Assembly (NCBI GenBank): GCA_021783235.1
Contig: JAJXUD010000008.1
Location: forward strand, 1 to 64,000
From: Myxococcales bacterium
GTDB lineage: Bacteria; Myxococcota; Myxococcia; Myxococcales; JAKAPL01
Reading direction: 5' to 3'
DNA: 64,000 bases
The notes under the pieces were generated by a model, which worked only from the letters and a program-made list of their open reading frames with translations, ran no database searches and was not told the DNA's origin. A program made the translations under genes and the position numbers. Of the stretch, positions 17,085 through 25,529 are shown in pieces. The stretch's first letter is position 1; every line of letters begins with the position of its first letter.

Positions 17085-19085
17085 ATGCGCCGGAACCACG
17101 TCCTCGTCCTCTTCGCCCTCGCCGCCGCCTGCGGGCCGACGAACCCCGAGCATCCGGGGATCGGCCTCTACCAGAGCGACAGCCAGGCCGCGACCGTCTG
17201 CGCGGGTGCCTCCACCGTTCAGGGAATCGACGTCTCGTACTGGCAGGGGAGCGTCAACTGGGCGCAGGTCGCCGCTTCGGGCCGCCAGTTCGGCTACGCC
17301 AAAGCCACCCAGGGGAACTACTACGCGGACACGACCTTCCCGGGGAACTGGTCCGGCATGAAGGCCGCGGGGCTCCTCCGAGGGGCCTACCACTGGCTCG
17401 ACGGCAGCGTGAACGGCACCGTCCAAGCCGACTACTACCTCGCCCACGTCGGAGCTTTGGGCTCGGGGGATCTGCCGCCGATGCTCGATTGGGAGTGCAA
17501 CGACACCTCCTGCGGCAACGCCGCCGCCGTCTCTGCCGCGCAGGACATCCAGGCGGGCGCCGACTTCGTCGCCGAGATCAAGGCGAAGACCGGCCTGCCG
17601 ACCTTCGTCTACACCGACCCGGGCTTCTGGTCGTCCATCGGCAACCCGTCGGGCTTCGGCGGCGATCCGCTCTGGATCGCGAATTACGGCGTCTCCTGCC
17701 CCGACGTGCCGCCCCCATGGAGCGGCTTCGTCATCTGGCAGTACACCTCGACGGGCGGCGTCCCCGGCGTGTCGGGCGCCAACGTCGACCACGACGAGTT
17801 CAATGGCACGCTCTCCCAGCTCCAACAGCTCGGGAACGGCGGCGCCGCCGCCTGCAACTATCCCCTCGGCCACCCGATCGGCGACGGCACGCTCGTGAAC
17901 GGCCCCTGCGGCTCGGGCACGCCCGCGCTCCCCCCGAAGCCGCCCGCCTGCGGCTCCATCCCCGTCGGCGACGGCCTCGGGCCCGGCGACCAGGTGACCT
18001 CCTGCGACGGCCGCTTCGTCCTCGTCATGCAGACGGACGGCAACGTGGTCCTGTACGCGCATGGCGAGGCGCTCTGGAACAGCGGCACCGCGACCAAGGG
18101 CGGCTACCTCTTCACGATGCAGGGCGACGGCAACCTGGTGCTCTACTCGAAGGCTGGCTGCGCGCTCTGGGCCTCGAACAGCGGCGGCAACCCGGGCGCG
18201 AGCCTCGCCGTGCAGAGCGACGGGAACCTCGTCGTCTACTCGGCCTCGGGCAAGCCGCTCTGGTCCTCGGGCACGGGGCCCATCCCCAAGCCGAGCCCGG
18301 GCTGCGGCAAGCTCTCGCCGGGCGCCGGCCTCGGCCCCGGCGACCAGGTCGTCTCCTGCGAGGCCTGCTTCAGCCTCGTCATGCAGACCGACGGGAACCT
18401 GGTGCTCTACCGGCAGGGGCACGGCGCGATCTGGTCCAGCGCGACGAACGGCAAGGACGGCATCACCGCGGTGATGCAGACCGACGGCAACTTCGTCCTT
18501 TACTCGGGCGGCGGCTGCCCGCTCTGGGGCAGCGGCACGAGCGGCCACTCGGGCGCCTTCCTCGCCGTGCAGGACGACGGCAACCTCGTCGTCTACGATT
18601 CGGCCAACCAGCCGCTCTGGGCCTCGAACAGCGTCGCCTGCTCGGGCGGCTGCTCCTGCCTGCCGCCGCCGCCCCCGCCCCCGGCGGACGCCGGGACGCC
18701 CCCGCCCGCCGACGCCGGTACTCCTCCGCCTGCCGACGCCGGCACGCCCCCGCCCGCCGACGCCGGCACGCCCCCGCCTGCCGACGACGCGGGCATCCCC
18801 CTGCCGTCCCGCGACGCCGGCAGCCCCGCTCCCGCCGATGCGGGCAGCCCGCCCGTGGACGGGGGCGAGGCCGCCGACGCCGGCGGCTCGGGCGGCCTCG
18901 ACGGGGGACCGATCCGGCTCCCCGACGGCGGGGCGAGCGCGGACGCGGGCCGCGACGGCCTCGGCGCGAGCGTCATCTCGGGGCAGGGCTGCGGCTGCGA
19001 GACGACCCGGGGCCGTTTCGACGCCTCGGCGCTCCTCTTCATCGGGCTCGGCCTCGTCCTGCGCCGCCGCTCCCTCGGCCGCTAG
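17085..19085 (+). CDS. GH25 lysozyme lipoprotein with two bulb-type lectin domains and a MYXO-CTERM-like tail
   Basis: A 666-residue exported protein. The signal MRRNHVLVLFALAAAC points to lipidation at Cys16. Residues 46-265 are a GH25 muramidase: GIDVSYWQG with D49 and the catalytic LDWE (D135, E137). Two B-lectin domains follow (about 295-405 and 410-535), each with three QxDGNxVxY mannose-binding motifs. A Pro/Ala/Asp/Gly/Thr linker with a 24-bp tandem repeat leads to the C-terminal tail GCGCETTRG, hydrophobic helix, RRRSLGR, which resembles the MYXO-CTERM sorting signal. ATG 17085 is used because it gives the signal peptide; an upstream in-frame ATG (16968) lies in the hairpin region. 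Having both a lipobox and a C-terminal tail is unusual. Confidence 0.88.
   Translation: MRRNHVLVLFALAAACGPTNPEHPGIGLYQSDSQAATVCAGASTVQGIDVSYWQGSVNWAQVAASGRQFGYAKATQGNYYADTTFPGNWSGMKAAGLLRGAYHWLDGSVNGTVQADYYLAHVGALGSGDLPPMLDWECNDTSCGNAAAVSAAQDIQAGADFVAEIKAKTGLPTFVYTDPGFWSSIGNPSGFGGDPLWIANYGVSCPDVPPPWSGFVIWQYTSTGGVPGVSGANVDHDEFNGTLSQLQQLGNGGAAACNYPLGHPIGDGTLVNGPCGSGTPALPPKPPACGSIPVGDGLGPGDQVTSCDGRFVLVMQTDGNVVLYAHGEALWNSGTATKGGYLFTMQGDGNLVLYSKAGCALWASNSGGNPGASLAVQSDGNLVVYSASGKPLWSSGTGPIPKPSPGCGKLSPGAGLGPGDQVVSCEACFSLVMQTDGNLVLYRQGHGAIWSSATNGKDGITAVMQTDGNFVLYSGGGCPLWGSGTSGHSGAFLAVQDDGNLVVYDSANQPLWASNSVACSGGCSCLPPPPPPPADAGTPPPADAGTPPPADAGTPPPADAGTPPPADDAGIPLPSRDAGSPAPADAGSPPVDGGEAADAGGSGGLDGGPIRLPDGGASADAGRDGLGASVISGQGCGCETTRGRFDASALLFIGLGLVLRRRSLGR
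18684..18779 (+). repeat. Four tandem 24-bp repeats (linker of the GH25 lysozyme)
   Basis: Four in-frame 24-bp units encode ADAGTPPP. Copies 3 and 4 are nearly identical, so copy number may vary between strains. Confidence 0.85.
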
Positions 19086-19120
19086 CGCCGATTCGCACGA
19101 CCAGGGCGGATCCTTTGCAG

Positions 19121-19149
19121 TTGCGCACCCCCGGGGGTCGGCCTATCAA
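19121..19149 (+). promoter_or_regulatory. Putative promoter of the transglutaminase-like gene, near-leaderless
   Basis: TTGCGC (19121-19126), a 17-bp spacer and TATCAA (19144-19149). The ATG at 19161 follows 11 bp later and no Shine-Dalgarno is visible. Confidence 0.35.
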
Positions 19150-19160
19150 CGTCCCTCGAG

Positions 19161-20612
19161 ATGCGGCGCACCGCCCAGACTGGCACGGCCCTGGCGGCCC
19201 TCATGGCCATCGGCCTCTCGGTCGCCCCGGCGCTCGCGCAGGGGCGCCTGCTCCTCTACCCGCACCCCGCGGAGGGGGAGTGGATGGGCATCTACCTGCT
19301 CGGCCACAAGGCGGGCTACTCGTTCACGAAGGTCACCGAGGGGCGGGAGCACGGCGCGCCGGTGGTGGTCGCGGTCGAGGACACGACGCTGCACGCGAAG
19401 CTCGGCGGCGCAAGCGTGAGCCGGCGCGTCCTCGAGGAGCGGAGCTACGAGGCGCGGCCGCGCGGGCGGCTCGTCCGCTTCCACTCCGTCCACCAGGGCG
19501 ACGGCGGCGACGAGACGCTCGACGCCGTCTGCGACGCCAAGGGCGTCCACGCGATCCGCCGGCGGCCCGGCCAGCCGGACGAGAAGCTCGAGCTGCCGCC
19601 CACCGAGGATCGGGTCGAGAACGCCGACCTCGAGGCGCGCGTCGCCTTCGGCAAGAAGACCGTGGCGGCGAAGCTCTTCGACAGCAGCGAGCTGCGCGAC
19701 AAGGACGAGGAGGTCGAGTTCGCGGGCGAGGGGGAGCTCGTCGCGGGCGGGGTCGCGACGAAGGTGTTGCGCGTCCGGGTGCGCGAGGAGCAGGGCAAGC
19801 TCGCGGCCGAGGCGGCGCTCGATCCCGCGAGCGGACGGGTCCTGCGGCTCGAGTTCGGCGGCGCCCTGCGGGCGGTGCCCGAGCCCGAGGCGGTGGCGAA
19901 GAAGCTCGACACCGTCGACCTCTTCGCCCTGACCCGGGTCGCCGTCGATCGGCCGCTGCCGCTCGGGAAGGTCCCCGAGACCGTCCGCTACCGGGTGACG
20001 GGGCTCCCCGAGGCGCTGCGGCTCGCCCCCGAGCGGCAGAGCTACCGCGCGCTCCCCGGTGGCGCGGTCGAGCTGACGGTCCGCGCGCTCCTGCCGAGCC
20101 ACGCGGCGAAACGACCCGAGCGGGCGCCCGCGAAGTACCTCGAATCGACCGCGAGCATCGAGAGCGGCGCTCCCGCCATCGCGGCGCTCTCGCGGCGGAT
20201 CGTCGGCGAGGATCGCGACGCCCTGAGCGCGGCGCAGCGGATCTCGGCCTGGGTCTTCGGGCACGTCCACTCGGCCTACGGCGTCTCGAGCGACCGGGCG
20301 ACGGACGTCCTGCGGCGGCGCGAGGGCGACTGCACCGAGCACTCCCTCCTCTTCGTCGCCCTGGCGCGCGCCGCGGGCATCCCCGCGCGGCTCGTGCACG
20401 GGCTCGTCTACGCGCAGGGGAGCGACGGCGCCCTGGGGCTCTACTGGCACGAGTGGGCCGAGGCCTGGACCGGCGAGTGGGTGGCGCTGGACCCGACCTT
20501 CGGGCAGCCCATCGCGGACGCGACCCACCTCGAGCTCGGGGAGGGCAACGAGACCGACGCGGTGGCGCTGATGGGGCAGCTGAAGATCTCCGTGCTCGGA
20601 GAGGAACCATGA
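19161..20612 (+). CDS. Exported transglutaminase-like cysteine peptidase-fold protein
   Basis: A 483-residue protein with an N-terminal signal peptide (cleavage likely after APALA). The C-terminal third is a transglutaminase-like domain with the complete catalytic triad: C391 in REGDCTEHS, H430 in YWHEWAE and D444 in LDPTFGQ. The middle part is beta-rich, with no recognised domain. Bacterial relatives act as proteases or amidases in the periplasm. It overlaps the epimerase gene by 4 bp (ATGA), so the two are translationally coupled, although no functional link is obvious. Confidence 0.85.
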   Translation: MRRTAQTGTALAALMAIGLSVAPALAQGRLLLYPHPAEGEWMGIYLLGHKAGYSFTKVTEGREHGAPVVVAVEDTTLHAKLGGASVSRRVLEERSYEARPRGRLVRFHSVHQGDGGDETLDAVCDAKGVHAIRRRPGQPDEKLELPPTEDRVENADLEARVAFGKKTVAAKLFDSSELRDKDEEVEFAGEGELVAGGVATKVLRVRVREEQGKLAAEAALDPASGRVLRLEFGGALRAVPEPEAVAKKLDTVDLFALTRVAVDRPLPLGKVPETVRYRVTGLPEALRLAPERQSYRALPGGAVELTVRALLPSHAAKRPERAPAKYLESTASIESGAPAIAALSRRIVGEDRDALSAAQRISAWVFGHVHSAYGVSSDRATDVLRRREGDCTEHSLLFVALARAAGIPARLVHGLVYAQGSDGALGLYWHEWAEAWTGEWVALDPTFGQPIADATHLELGEGNETDAVALMGQLKISVLGEEP

Positions 20613-21013
20613 AAAAGCTCGGCCTGAACCACGTGGCGATCGCGGTGAAAGACCTGCCGTCGGCGCTCGCCTTCTACGAGGGGCAGCTCGGGCTTCGGTG
20701 CGACCACCGCGAACGCGTCGAGGATCAGGCGGTCGACGCAGCCATCTTCGGCACCGGCCAGGGGCGCATCGAGCTCATCTGCCCCTTCACCCCCGACTCG
20801 GGCGTCGCGAAGTTCCTCGAGAAGCGGGGCGAGGGGCTGCACCACATCTGCATCGACGTCCCCGATCTCGAGCAGGCGCTCGCCGAGCTGAAGGCCGGTG
20901 GGCTGCCGCTCATCGACGAGAAGCCGCGGGTCGGCGCCGGGGGATCGCGGATCGCCTTCGTCCACCCGAAGGGCGGCCACGGCGTCCTCATCGAGCTCCG
21001 CCAGGCGGACTAG
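20609..21013 (+). CDS. mce: Methylmalonyl-CoA epimerase (VOC family)
   Basis: A 134-residue protein of the normal size. It interconverts (2R)- and (2S)-methylmalonyl-CoA in propionate and odd-chain or branched-chain breakdown. Two beta-alpha-beta-beta-beta modules of the VOC fold are visible. The metal ligands match the family: His in LNHVAIAV, His in GLHHICIDV and Glu in GVLIELRQ. The ATG overlaps the preceding stop by 4 bp. No mutase gene is in the window. The assignment rests on the strong family motifs and length. Confidence 0.92.
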   Translation: MKKLGLNHVAIAVKDLPSALAFYEGQLGLRCDHRERVEDQAVDAAIFGTGQGRIELICPFTPDSGVAKFLEKRGEGLHHICIDVPDLEQALAELKAGGLPLIDEKPRVGAGGSRIAFVHPKGGHGVLIELRQAD

Positions 21014-21251
21014 CGATTCCCTGGCCGTCGATAAGGGCGCAGCTGCTTCGTTGTCGGGCTGGCTGCGGTGCTCATGACCCCACCACGGTCACCCCGCTCC
21101 TCGCCAGCCCTCCGCCTCGCATCCGCACCCTTCTCGACGGCCAGGGCACTGGCACGCAAGGCATTCGCTCGTTACGGCATCTTTACTCGATTCCGGCGCT
21201 CGGGTAGAAGGCGGGCGGGCCGTCGCTCGCCCCTCTTCCCCCGAGGTTCCC

Positions 21252-22955
21252 GTGCCGGGTCTCCGCCTTCGTCGTGCCCTCGCGCTCGCACTGCTCGCGC
21301 TCGCGCTCCCCGCCTGCCCGGGACCCAAGTGCAACCCGGGCGAGAAGTGCGCCGCCGACGCCGGCCCCGCCTTCTGCGTCCAGCAGAACGGCTCGTGCGC
21401 GACCGGCGCCTCGGCCTGCTGCGGCAACCTGACCTGCGCGCAGGGCGTCTGCGTCGAGGCAAAGGCCCCGGCCTGCGCCGCCTTCGGGGCGCCGTGCGGC
21501 GCGAGCCTGCCGTGCTGCGCGCCGCCCGCCCCGGACGGCGGCTGGCCCGCGGGATCGGTGCCGCCGGTCCCGGGCTGCTTCGTCCTCGACGGCGGCTTTG
21601 GCGTCTGCTTCGAGGGCCAGCAGGTCGGCGACCCCTGCGGCGCCGGAAAGTGGGGCTGCGCCAACGGCCTCGTCTGCTCGAACGGCGCCTGCGGCCTTCC
21701 GCCTGCAACGGGGGTCGCCTGTCCCAGGGCGGACGGCGGCTGCGAGGTGGGCGACGACTGCTCGTCGTTTGCGGCGAACTTCTTCAGCAACTGCAGCGGA
21801 TCGCAGAACTCGGACCCCTGCACCGCCTCGGGGCTCGACTGCGAGCAGACGGCACAGGCGACGGGCTGTAGCGCGACGGGCTTCAGCTGCCAGCAGCCGA
21901 GCGTGGTCGCGCCGCCCGAGTTCCCGCTGGTCCAGGCGCCGCAGGCCTTCTCCCTCTGCGGACCGGGGAGCGTCTGCTCGCCCCTGCCCGGCGACACCGC
22001 CGCGCCGGTCTGCGGCACCTTCTTCTATCCGGGGGTCGCGAGCCTCGAGGTCTGCGTGGAGGCCTGCCAGAAGGGGGACGACTGCGGCAGCCTCGCCTGG
22101 GATTGCCTGGGCGGCTCCTGCGTCCCGAACTACTGCTACGCCGAGCCCGACCAGGTCGGCACCGACGTCGCCGCCGAGATCTCGGCGCTTCAGGGCACGC
22201 CGGTCAGCAAGGACCCGAAGGTCCTCTTCCAGCCCTGCCAGCACGGCGGGCCGAACACGGTCTGCCTGCCGCAGAACGACAACGCCTGGAACAGCACCAC
22301 CGGCATCTGCTACCGGGTGGGCGATTCCTCGGCGGGCGGGGCGGGGGCCGCCTGCGACCCCTCTGGCGCTCGCTCCGATCTCGGCGGCCTCTGCCAGAGC
22401 GGGACCCTCTGCTACAAGGGCAGCTGCCTCCCCTGGTGCGACACCGGCAATAAGACGATCGCGGCCTGCCCGAGCGGCGAGATCTGCGAGGCCGTCGGCG
22501 GCGCGCTCGTCTCCTCCACGGCGAACGACAACGGCACCGGGGTCTGCACGGCGGCCTGCAACCCGTACCTCGACGCCGCGCACAACAGCTGCCCGCAGGG
22601 GCAAAGCGGCACGCCGCCGATGCTCTGCAAGGTCGCGGGAACGGACAACGACCTCTTCCCGACGCCGGGAGTCTGCGTGGGCGGCCGCGTGAAGCCGCTC
22701 GCGCTCGGCGCGCCCTGCGAGCCCTTTGGCTGGGAGGACCCCTGCGGCTCGGGCGCCCTCTGCGTCCCGGCGGCGAGCGGGAAGGGCTATCTCTGCGCCC
22801 AGGTCTGCGACCCCGCGCCCTCGCCGGGCGTCGCGCCGCCCGCCGCGGGCTGCGGCAGCGGCAAGAGCTGCCAGGGCATCGGGCCGCCCGGCTGCTTCCA
22901 GCCGACGAACGCGGACGGCGGCTTCGCCTGCTACCACGTCGGCGCCTGCCTCTAG
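21252..22955 (+). CDS. Cys-rich lipoprotein of unknown function
   Basis: A 567-residue exported protein from a GTG start with GAGG just upstream. The signal peptide ends LALPAC, a good lipobox. More than 50 cysteines are spread along the chain in short units such as CGNLTCAQGVC, CLGGSCVPNYC and CGSGALCVP, separated by Gly/Pro/Asp-rich turns. Such proteins are frequent in Myxococcota and probably lie on the cell surface with many disulfides; no enzymatic motif is visible. It precedes the barrel-like gene by 9 bp, so the two likely form an operon. Confidence 0.75.
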   Translation: MPGLRLRRALALALLALALPACPGPKCNPGEKCAADAGPAFCVQQNGSCATGASACCGNLTCAQGVCVEAKAPACAAFGAPCGASLPCCAPPAPDGGWPAGSVPPVPGCFVLDGGFGVCFEGQQVGDPCGAGKWGCANGLVCSNGACGLPPATGVACPRADGGCEVGDDCSSFAANFFSNCSGSQNSDPCTASGLDCEQTAQATGCSATGFSCQQPSVVAPPEFPLVQAPQAFSLCGPGSVCSPLPGDTAAPVCGTFFYPGVASLEVCVEACQKGDDCGSLAWDCLGGSCVPNYCYAEPDQVGTDVAAEISALQGTPVSKDPKVLFQPCQHGGPNTVCLPQNDNAWNSTTGICYRVGDSSAGGAGAACDPSGARSDLGGLCQSGTLCYKGSCLPWCDTGNKTIAACPSGEICEAVGGALVSSTANDNGTGVCTAACNPYLDAAHNSCPQGQSGTPPMLCKVAGTDNDLFPTPGVCVGGRVKPLALGAPCEPFGWEDPCGSGALCVPAASGKGYLCAQVCDPAPSPGVAPPAAGCGSGKSCQGIGPPGCFQPTNADGGFACYHVGACL

Positions 22956-22964
22956 CCGCCGCCG

Positions 22965-24203
22965 ATGGCAGTCCGACGGTGGATCGTCCTGGCGCTCCTC
23001 GCCGCCGCGCCGGCGGCGGCCGAGCCGCTCGCCGTCCTCCCCTTGGCCGACGTCGCGGGCAGGGGATCGGGGCGGCAGCTCACTCGAACGCTGCTGGAGG
23101 GCTTGAGGGCGCAGGGGATCGAGGTCGTCCCCGAGGCCGAGGCCGCGCGGGCGGCGCTCGAGCGGGGGCTCGGTTGGGGCCCGAGTCTCTCCGACGAGAG
23201 CGCCGTGACGCTCGACGGGTCGCAGGGCTGGGCGGCGGTCTTGCGCTTTCGCCGGGAGGGGCGCCACGCTCTGAGGCCGGTCGCGATCGCGGCCGACGGC
23301 TCACGCGAGTCGCTGCCGGTCGTCCCACTGGGGCGCCGGCTCTCGGCGGCGGCCCTCGCGAAGCTGGCCCGCGAGCTGAGGTCACTCGTCCGGCAGAGGC
23401 CCATCGCCGCGAAGGCCGGCCGCGAGCCGGTCGTCCCCGCCGAGACCTCGCCCGCTGCGCCAGGTGAGCCGGCCGGGGAGCCGACCGGGGAGGCGGCCGC
23501 GAGCCACGCCGCCGCGCCGGCCAGCCCCGCGGCCCTGGAGCCGTTGCCTCGCTACCGGATCGCCGCCGGCTGGTTCCTCGGCACGCGAACGCTCAGCGTG
23601 CCAGCGGTCTTCAGCTACACCACCGGGACCCCGTACGGCGGCGCCGTGCTCGAGGGCGAGGCCTTCCCGCTCGAGGGGCTGCTCGAGGGGCTCGGCATCG
23701 CCGGAATCTTCAGCTACGGCTTCGTCCAGGCGCAGCTTCAGGGGCAGCCCGGCAGCTTCGCGGCGAACGATCTGGGGCTCGAGCTGGCCCTCGCCTACCG
23801 CTTCCGCCCCATCGTCGCGGCGCAGGGGCCCGCGCTCGAGTTGCTCGCGGGCTTCGGGCTGCGAAACTTCGACGCGCCGGCGGCGAGCGGCCTCTTCGAC
23901 GACGACCGGACCTTTCCGCTCGTCGGGCTCGGGATCGTGCAGCCGCTCGTGCCGCGCTGGCTCTCGGTCGAGGGGAGGCTCCTCTGGCTCCCCGTCGCGA
24001 CGCAGGGCGCGGCGGCCCAGGCGAGCCTCGGCCCCTCGCAAGGCATGGGCTTCGAATGGCTGCTCGGGTTGCAGGGCGGGATCGCCCAGGGCTTCGGCTG
24101 GGCCTTCGAGGTCGACGGGCAGGAGTTCACCGACTTCCACGCCCAGATCGACGGCTCCGAGAGCTACCGGCAGTACCGACTCCTGCTCAGCTACGGCGGC
24201 TGA
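22965..24203 (+). CDS. Exported protein with a C-terminal beta-barrel-like region, function unknown
   Basis: A 412-residue protein with a signal peptide (MAVRRWIVLALLAAAPAAA). Residues 20-140 alternate strands and helices around VLPLADVAG and a VVPEAEAARAAL segment, resembling the small N-terminal domain of periplasmic proteins that assemble with outer-membrane partners. An Ala/Pro/Glu linker (about 150-190) separates this from a C-terminal half of alternating aromatic and small residues that ends YRQYRLLLSYGG, as outer-membrane barrels often do. I do not recognise a family. The 3' end overlaps the convergent M50 gene by 13 bp. Confidence 0.6.
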   Translation: MAVRRWIVLALLAAAPAAAEPLAVLPLADVAGRGSGRQLTRTLLEGLRAQGIEVVPEAEAARAALERGLGWGPSLSDESAVTLDGSQGWAAVLRFRREGRHALRPVAIAADGSRESLPVVPLGRRLSAAALAKLARELRSLVRQRPIAAKAGREPVVPAETSPAAPGEPAGEPTGEAAASHAAAPASPAALEPLPRYRIAAGWFLGTRTLSVPAVFSYTTGTPYGGAVLEGEAFPLEGLLEGLGIAGIFSYGFVQAQLQGQPGSFAANDLGLELALAYRFRPIVAAQGPALELLAGFGLRNFDAPAASGLFDDDRTFPLVGLGIVQPLVPRWLSVEGRLLWLPVATQGAAAQASLGPSQGMGFEWLLGLQGGIAQGFGWAFEVDGQEFTDFHAQIDGSESYRQYRLLLSYGG

Positions 24204-25381
24204 GGGCCATTCGGAGGCGGGAGCGGCTCGTCCGCGGCCGCGGCGGTCGTCCGGCGGGCGCGCCGTGCCATCGCCTCCAGGCCCTGGCGGGCGATGGCGT
24301 TGCCGCGCCCCGAGGCCTGGTCGAGCGCCGCGAGCAGCGCCGGGGTCGCGCCGGCGGCCTCGCCCACGTCCCAGGCGAGCTGCGCGGCGGAGGGATCCCG
24401 TGGGAGCCCTGCCAGCGCCGCGCAGGCATGGGGGATCGCCTCGGCTGCGCGCCCTTCGGCGAGCCGCAGCCGAGCGAGCGACAGCTCGCTGGTCGATCGG
24501 AGCAGCGGGTCGAGCCCGCCGTCTTCGAGCGCGGCCGTCAGCTCCCGGGCCGCGCCGACCGGATCGTCGACCTCGATCGCCTGGCCGAGCATGGCCCGCG
24601 CCGCCGGGAGCCCCGGGCGCAGCTCCAGCGCCCGTGCGAGCGGCTGCCTGGCCTCGTCCGAAAGGCCGGTCGCGAGGTAGGCCCAGGCGATCCGGAGCTG
24701 TGGGCAGACGGCGGTCGGCTGTTCGGTGGCCTCCCTCCGCGCCGCGCGCAGCTCGTCCCAGAGCGGGCTGCAGAGCAGGGCGAGCCGCCGGCCGAGCCGG
24801 CCCTTGAGCGCGCGCCAGAGGAGCACGACCGTGGTGAGGTGGAGCGCGAGGAGCGGTGCGGAGACCGGCGCCGTCTCCAGGCGGTAGATGGCGACGAAGT
24901 CGCCCCCGAAGCCGACGAGGCACATGAGCGGATAGAAGACGAGCGCCATCGAAAGGTGAATGTCCGCCACCCGTCGCCAGAAGAAGTTCCAGGCGGCGTT
25001 CCTCGGAGACCTGAGCAGGTGGCGCAGGGCGAGCGCGCCGATGGCGACGGTGACGAGGTTCCCGGCGAGGGCCACGGCGAGATCCCCGTAGGGGCCGAAG
25101 CTCCGGTCGGGGACGACGTAGCCCCAGTAGAAGAGAAAGTGCCAATCGACGACTCGCCCGCCGAAGAGCCAGATGACGACGGCGTGGCCGAGCTCGTGCA
25201 GCACGACCCCGAGCGGGGCCACGAGATAAAACGCCGTGGCGCCGACCAGCCGATGGTCGGCCGCGGTGAACTCGTCGTCGAAGGCGGACCGAGCGCCCCG
25301 GAAGAGGCGCAAGGTCGTGAGCCCCGCGATCGCGAGGTACGCGAAGGAGATCAGATTGAAGGCCGCGCCCCACGAGCCCAT
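24191..25381 (-). CDS. M50-like membrane metalloprotease with C-terminal TPR-like region
   Basis: A 396-residue protein with about five membrane helices in residues 5-240. The second helix carries the zinc-protease motif HELGH (H62, E63, H66) followed by AVVIWLFGG, as in site-2-protease relatives. I could not find the usual downstream Asp-Gly zinc motif or a PDZ domain; an LAGNL segment may replace it. Residues 245-396 look like tetratricopeptide-type helices. The start at 25381 is chosen because a -10-like TATAAG lies 9 bp upstream; an in-frame upstream start (25645) would run through the neighbouring promoter. Intramembrane proteolysis is inferred, not shown. Confidence 0.7.
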   Translation of the reverse strand: MGSWGAAFNLISFAYLAIAGLTTLRLFRGARSAFDDEFTAADHRLVGATAFYLVAPLGVVLHELGHAVVIWLFGGRVVDWHFLFYWGYVVPDRSFGPYGDLAVALAGNLVTVAIGALALRHLLRSPRNAAWNFFWRRVADIHLSMALVFYPLMCLVGFGGDFVAIYRLETAPVSAPLLALHLTTVVLLWRALKGRLGRRLALLCSPLWDELRAARREATEQPTAVCPQLRIAWAYLATGLSDEARQPLARALELRPGLPAARAMLGQAIEVDDPVGAARELTAALEDGGLDPLLRSTSELSLARLRLAEGRAAEAIPHACAALAGLPRDPSAAQLAWDVGEAAGATPALLAALDQASGRGNAIARQGLEAMARRARRTTAAAADEPLPPPNGPQPP

Positions 25382-25390
25382 GCGGCCCTT

Positions 25391-25396
25391 CTTATA
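25391..25396 (-). promoter_or_regulatory. Putative -10 element of the M50 gene, leaderless type
   Basis: TATAAG on the minus strand ends 9 bp before the ATG at 25381. No good -35 was found 16-18 bp upstream. Confidence 0.35.
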
Positions 25397-25449
25397 ACAG
25401 CCCCGCCAGGAAGCGCCTCGCCAAACGCCAGCGTCGCGCCGTCGGCTTC

Positions 25450-25477
25450 TTGCCGCCGCGGGCTCGTCTGCTATCCT
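25450..25477 (+). promoter_or_regulatory. Putative promoter of the Ser/Gly lipoprotein gene
   Basis: TTGCCG (25450-25455), a 16-bp spacer and TATCCT (25472-25477). The leader to the ATG at 25530 is about 45 bases and contains AGGTGAGGG. Confidence 0.4.
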
Positions 25478-25529
25478 GCCCAGCGACCGGGCGAAACTGC
25501 GCCCAATTGCCACCCAGGTGAGGGTTTCG

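Noticed and set aside
14964-18548. A 1194-residue minus-strand frame opposite the motor operon and lysozyme
   Set aside because: The plus strand carries three well-defined motor genes and a lysozyme. The antisense frame has no recognisable feature.
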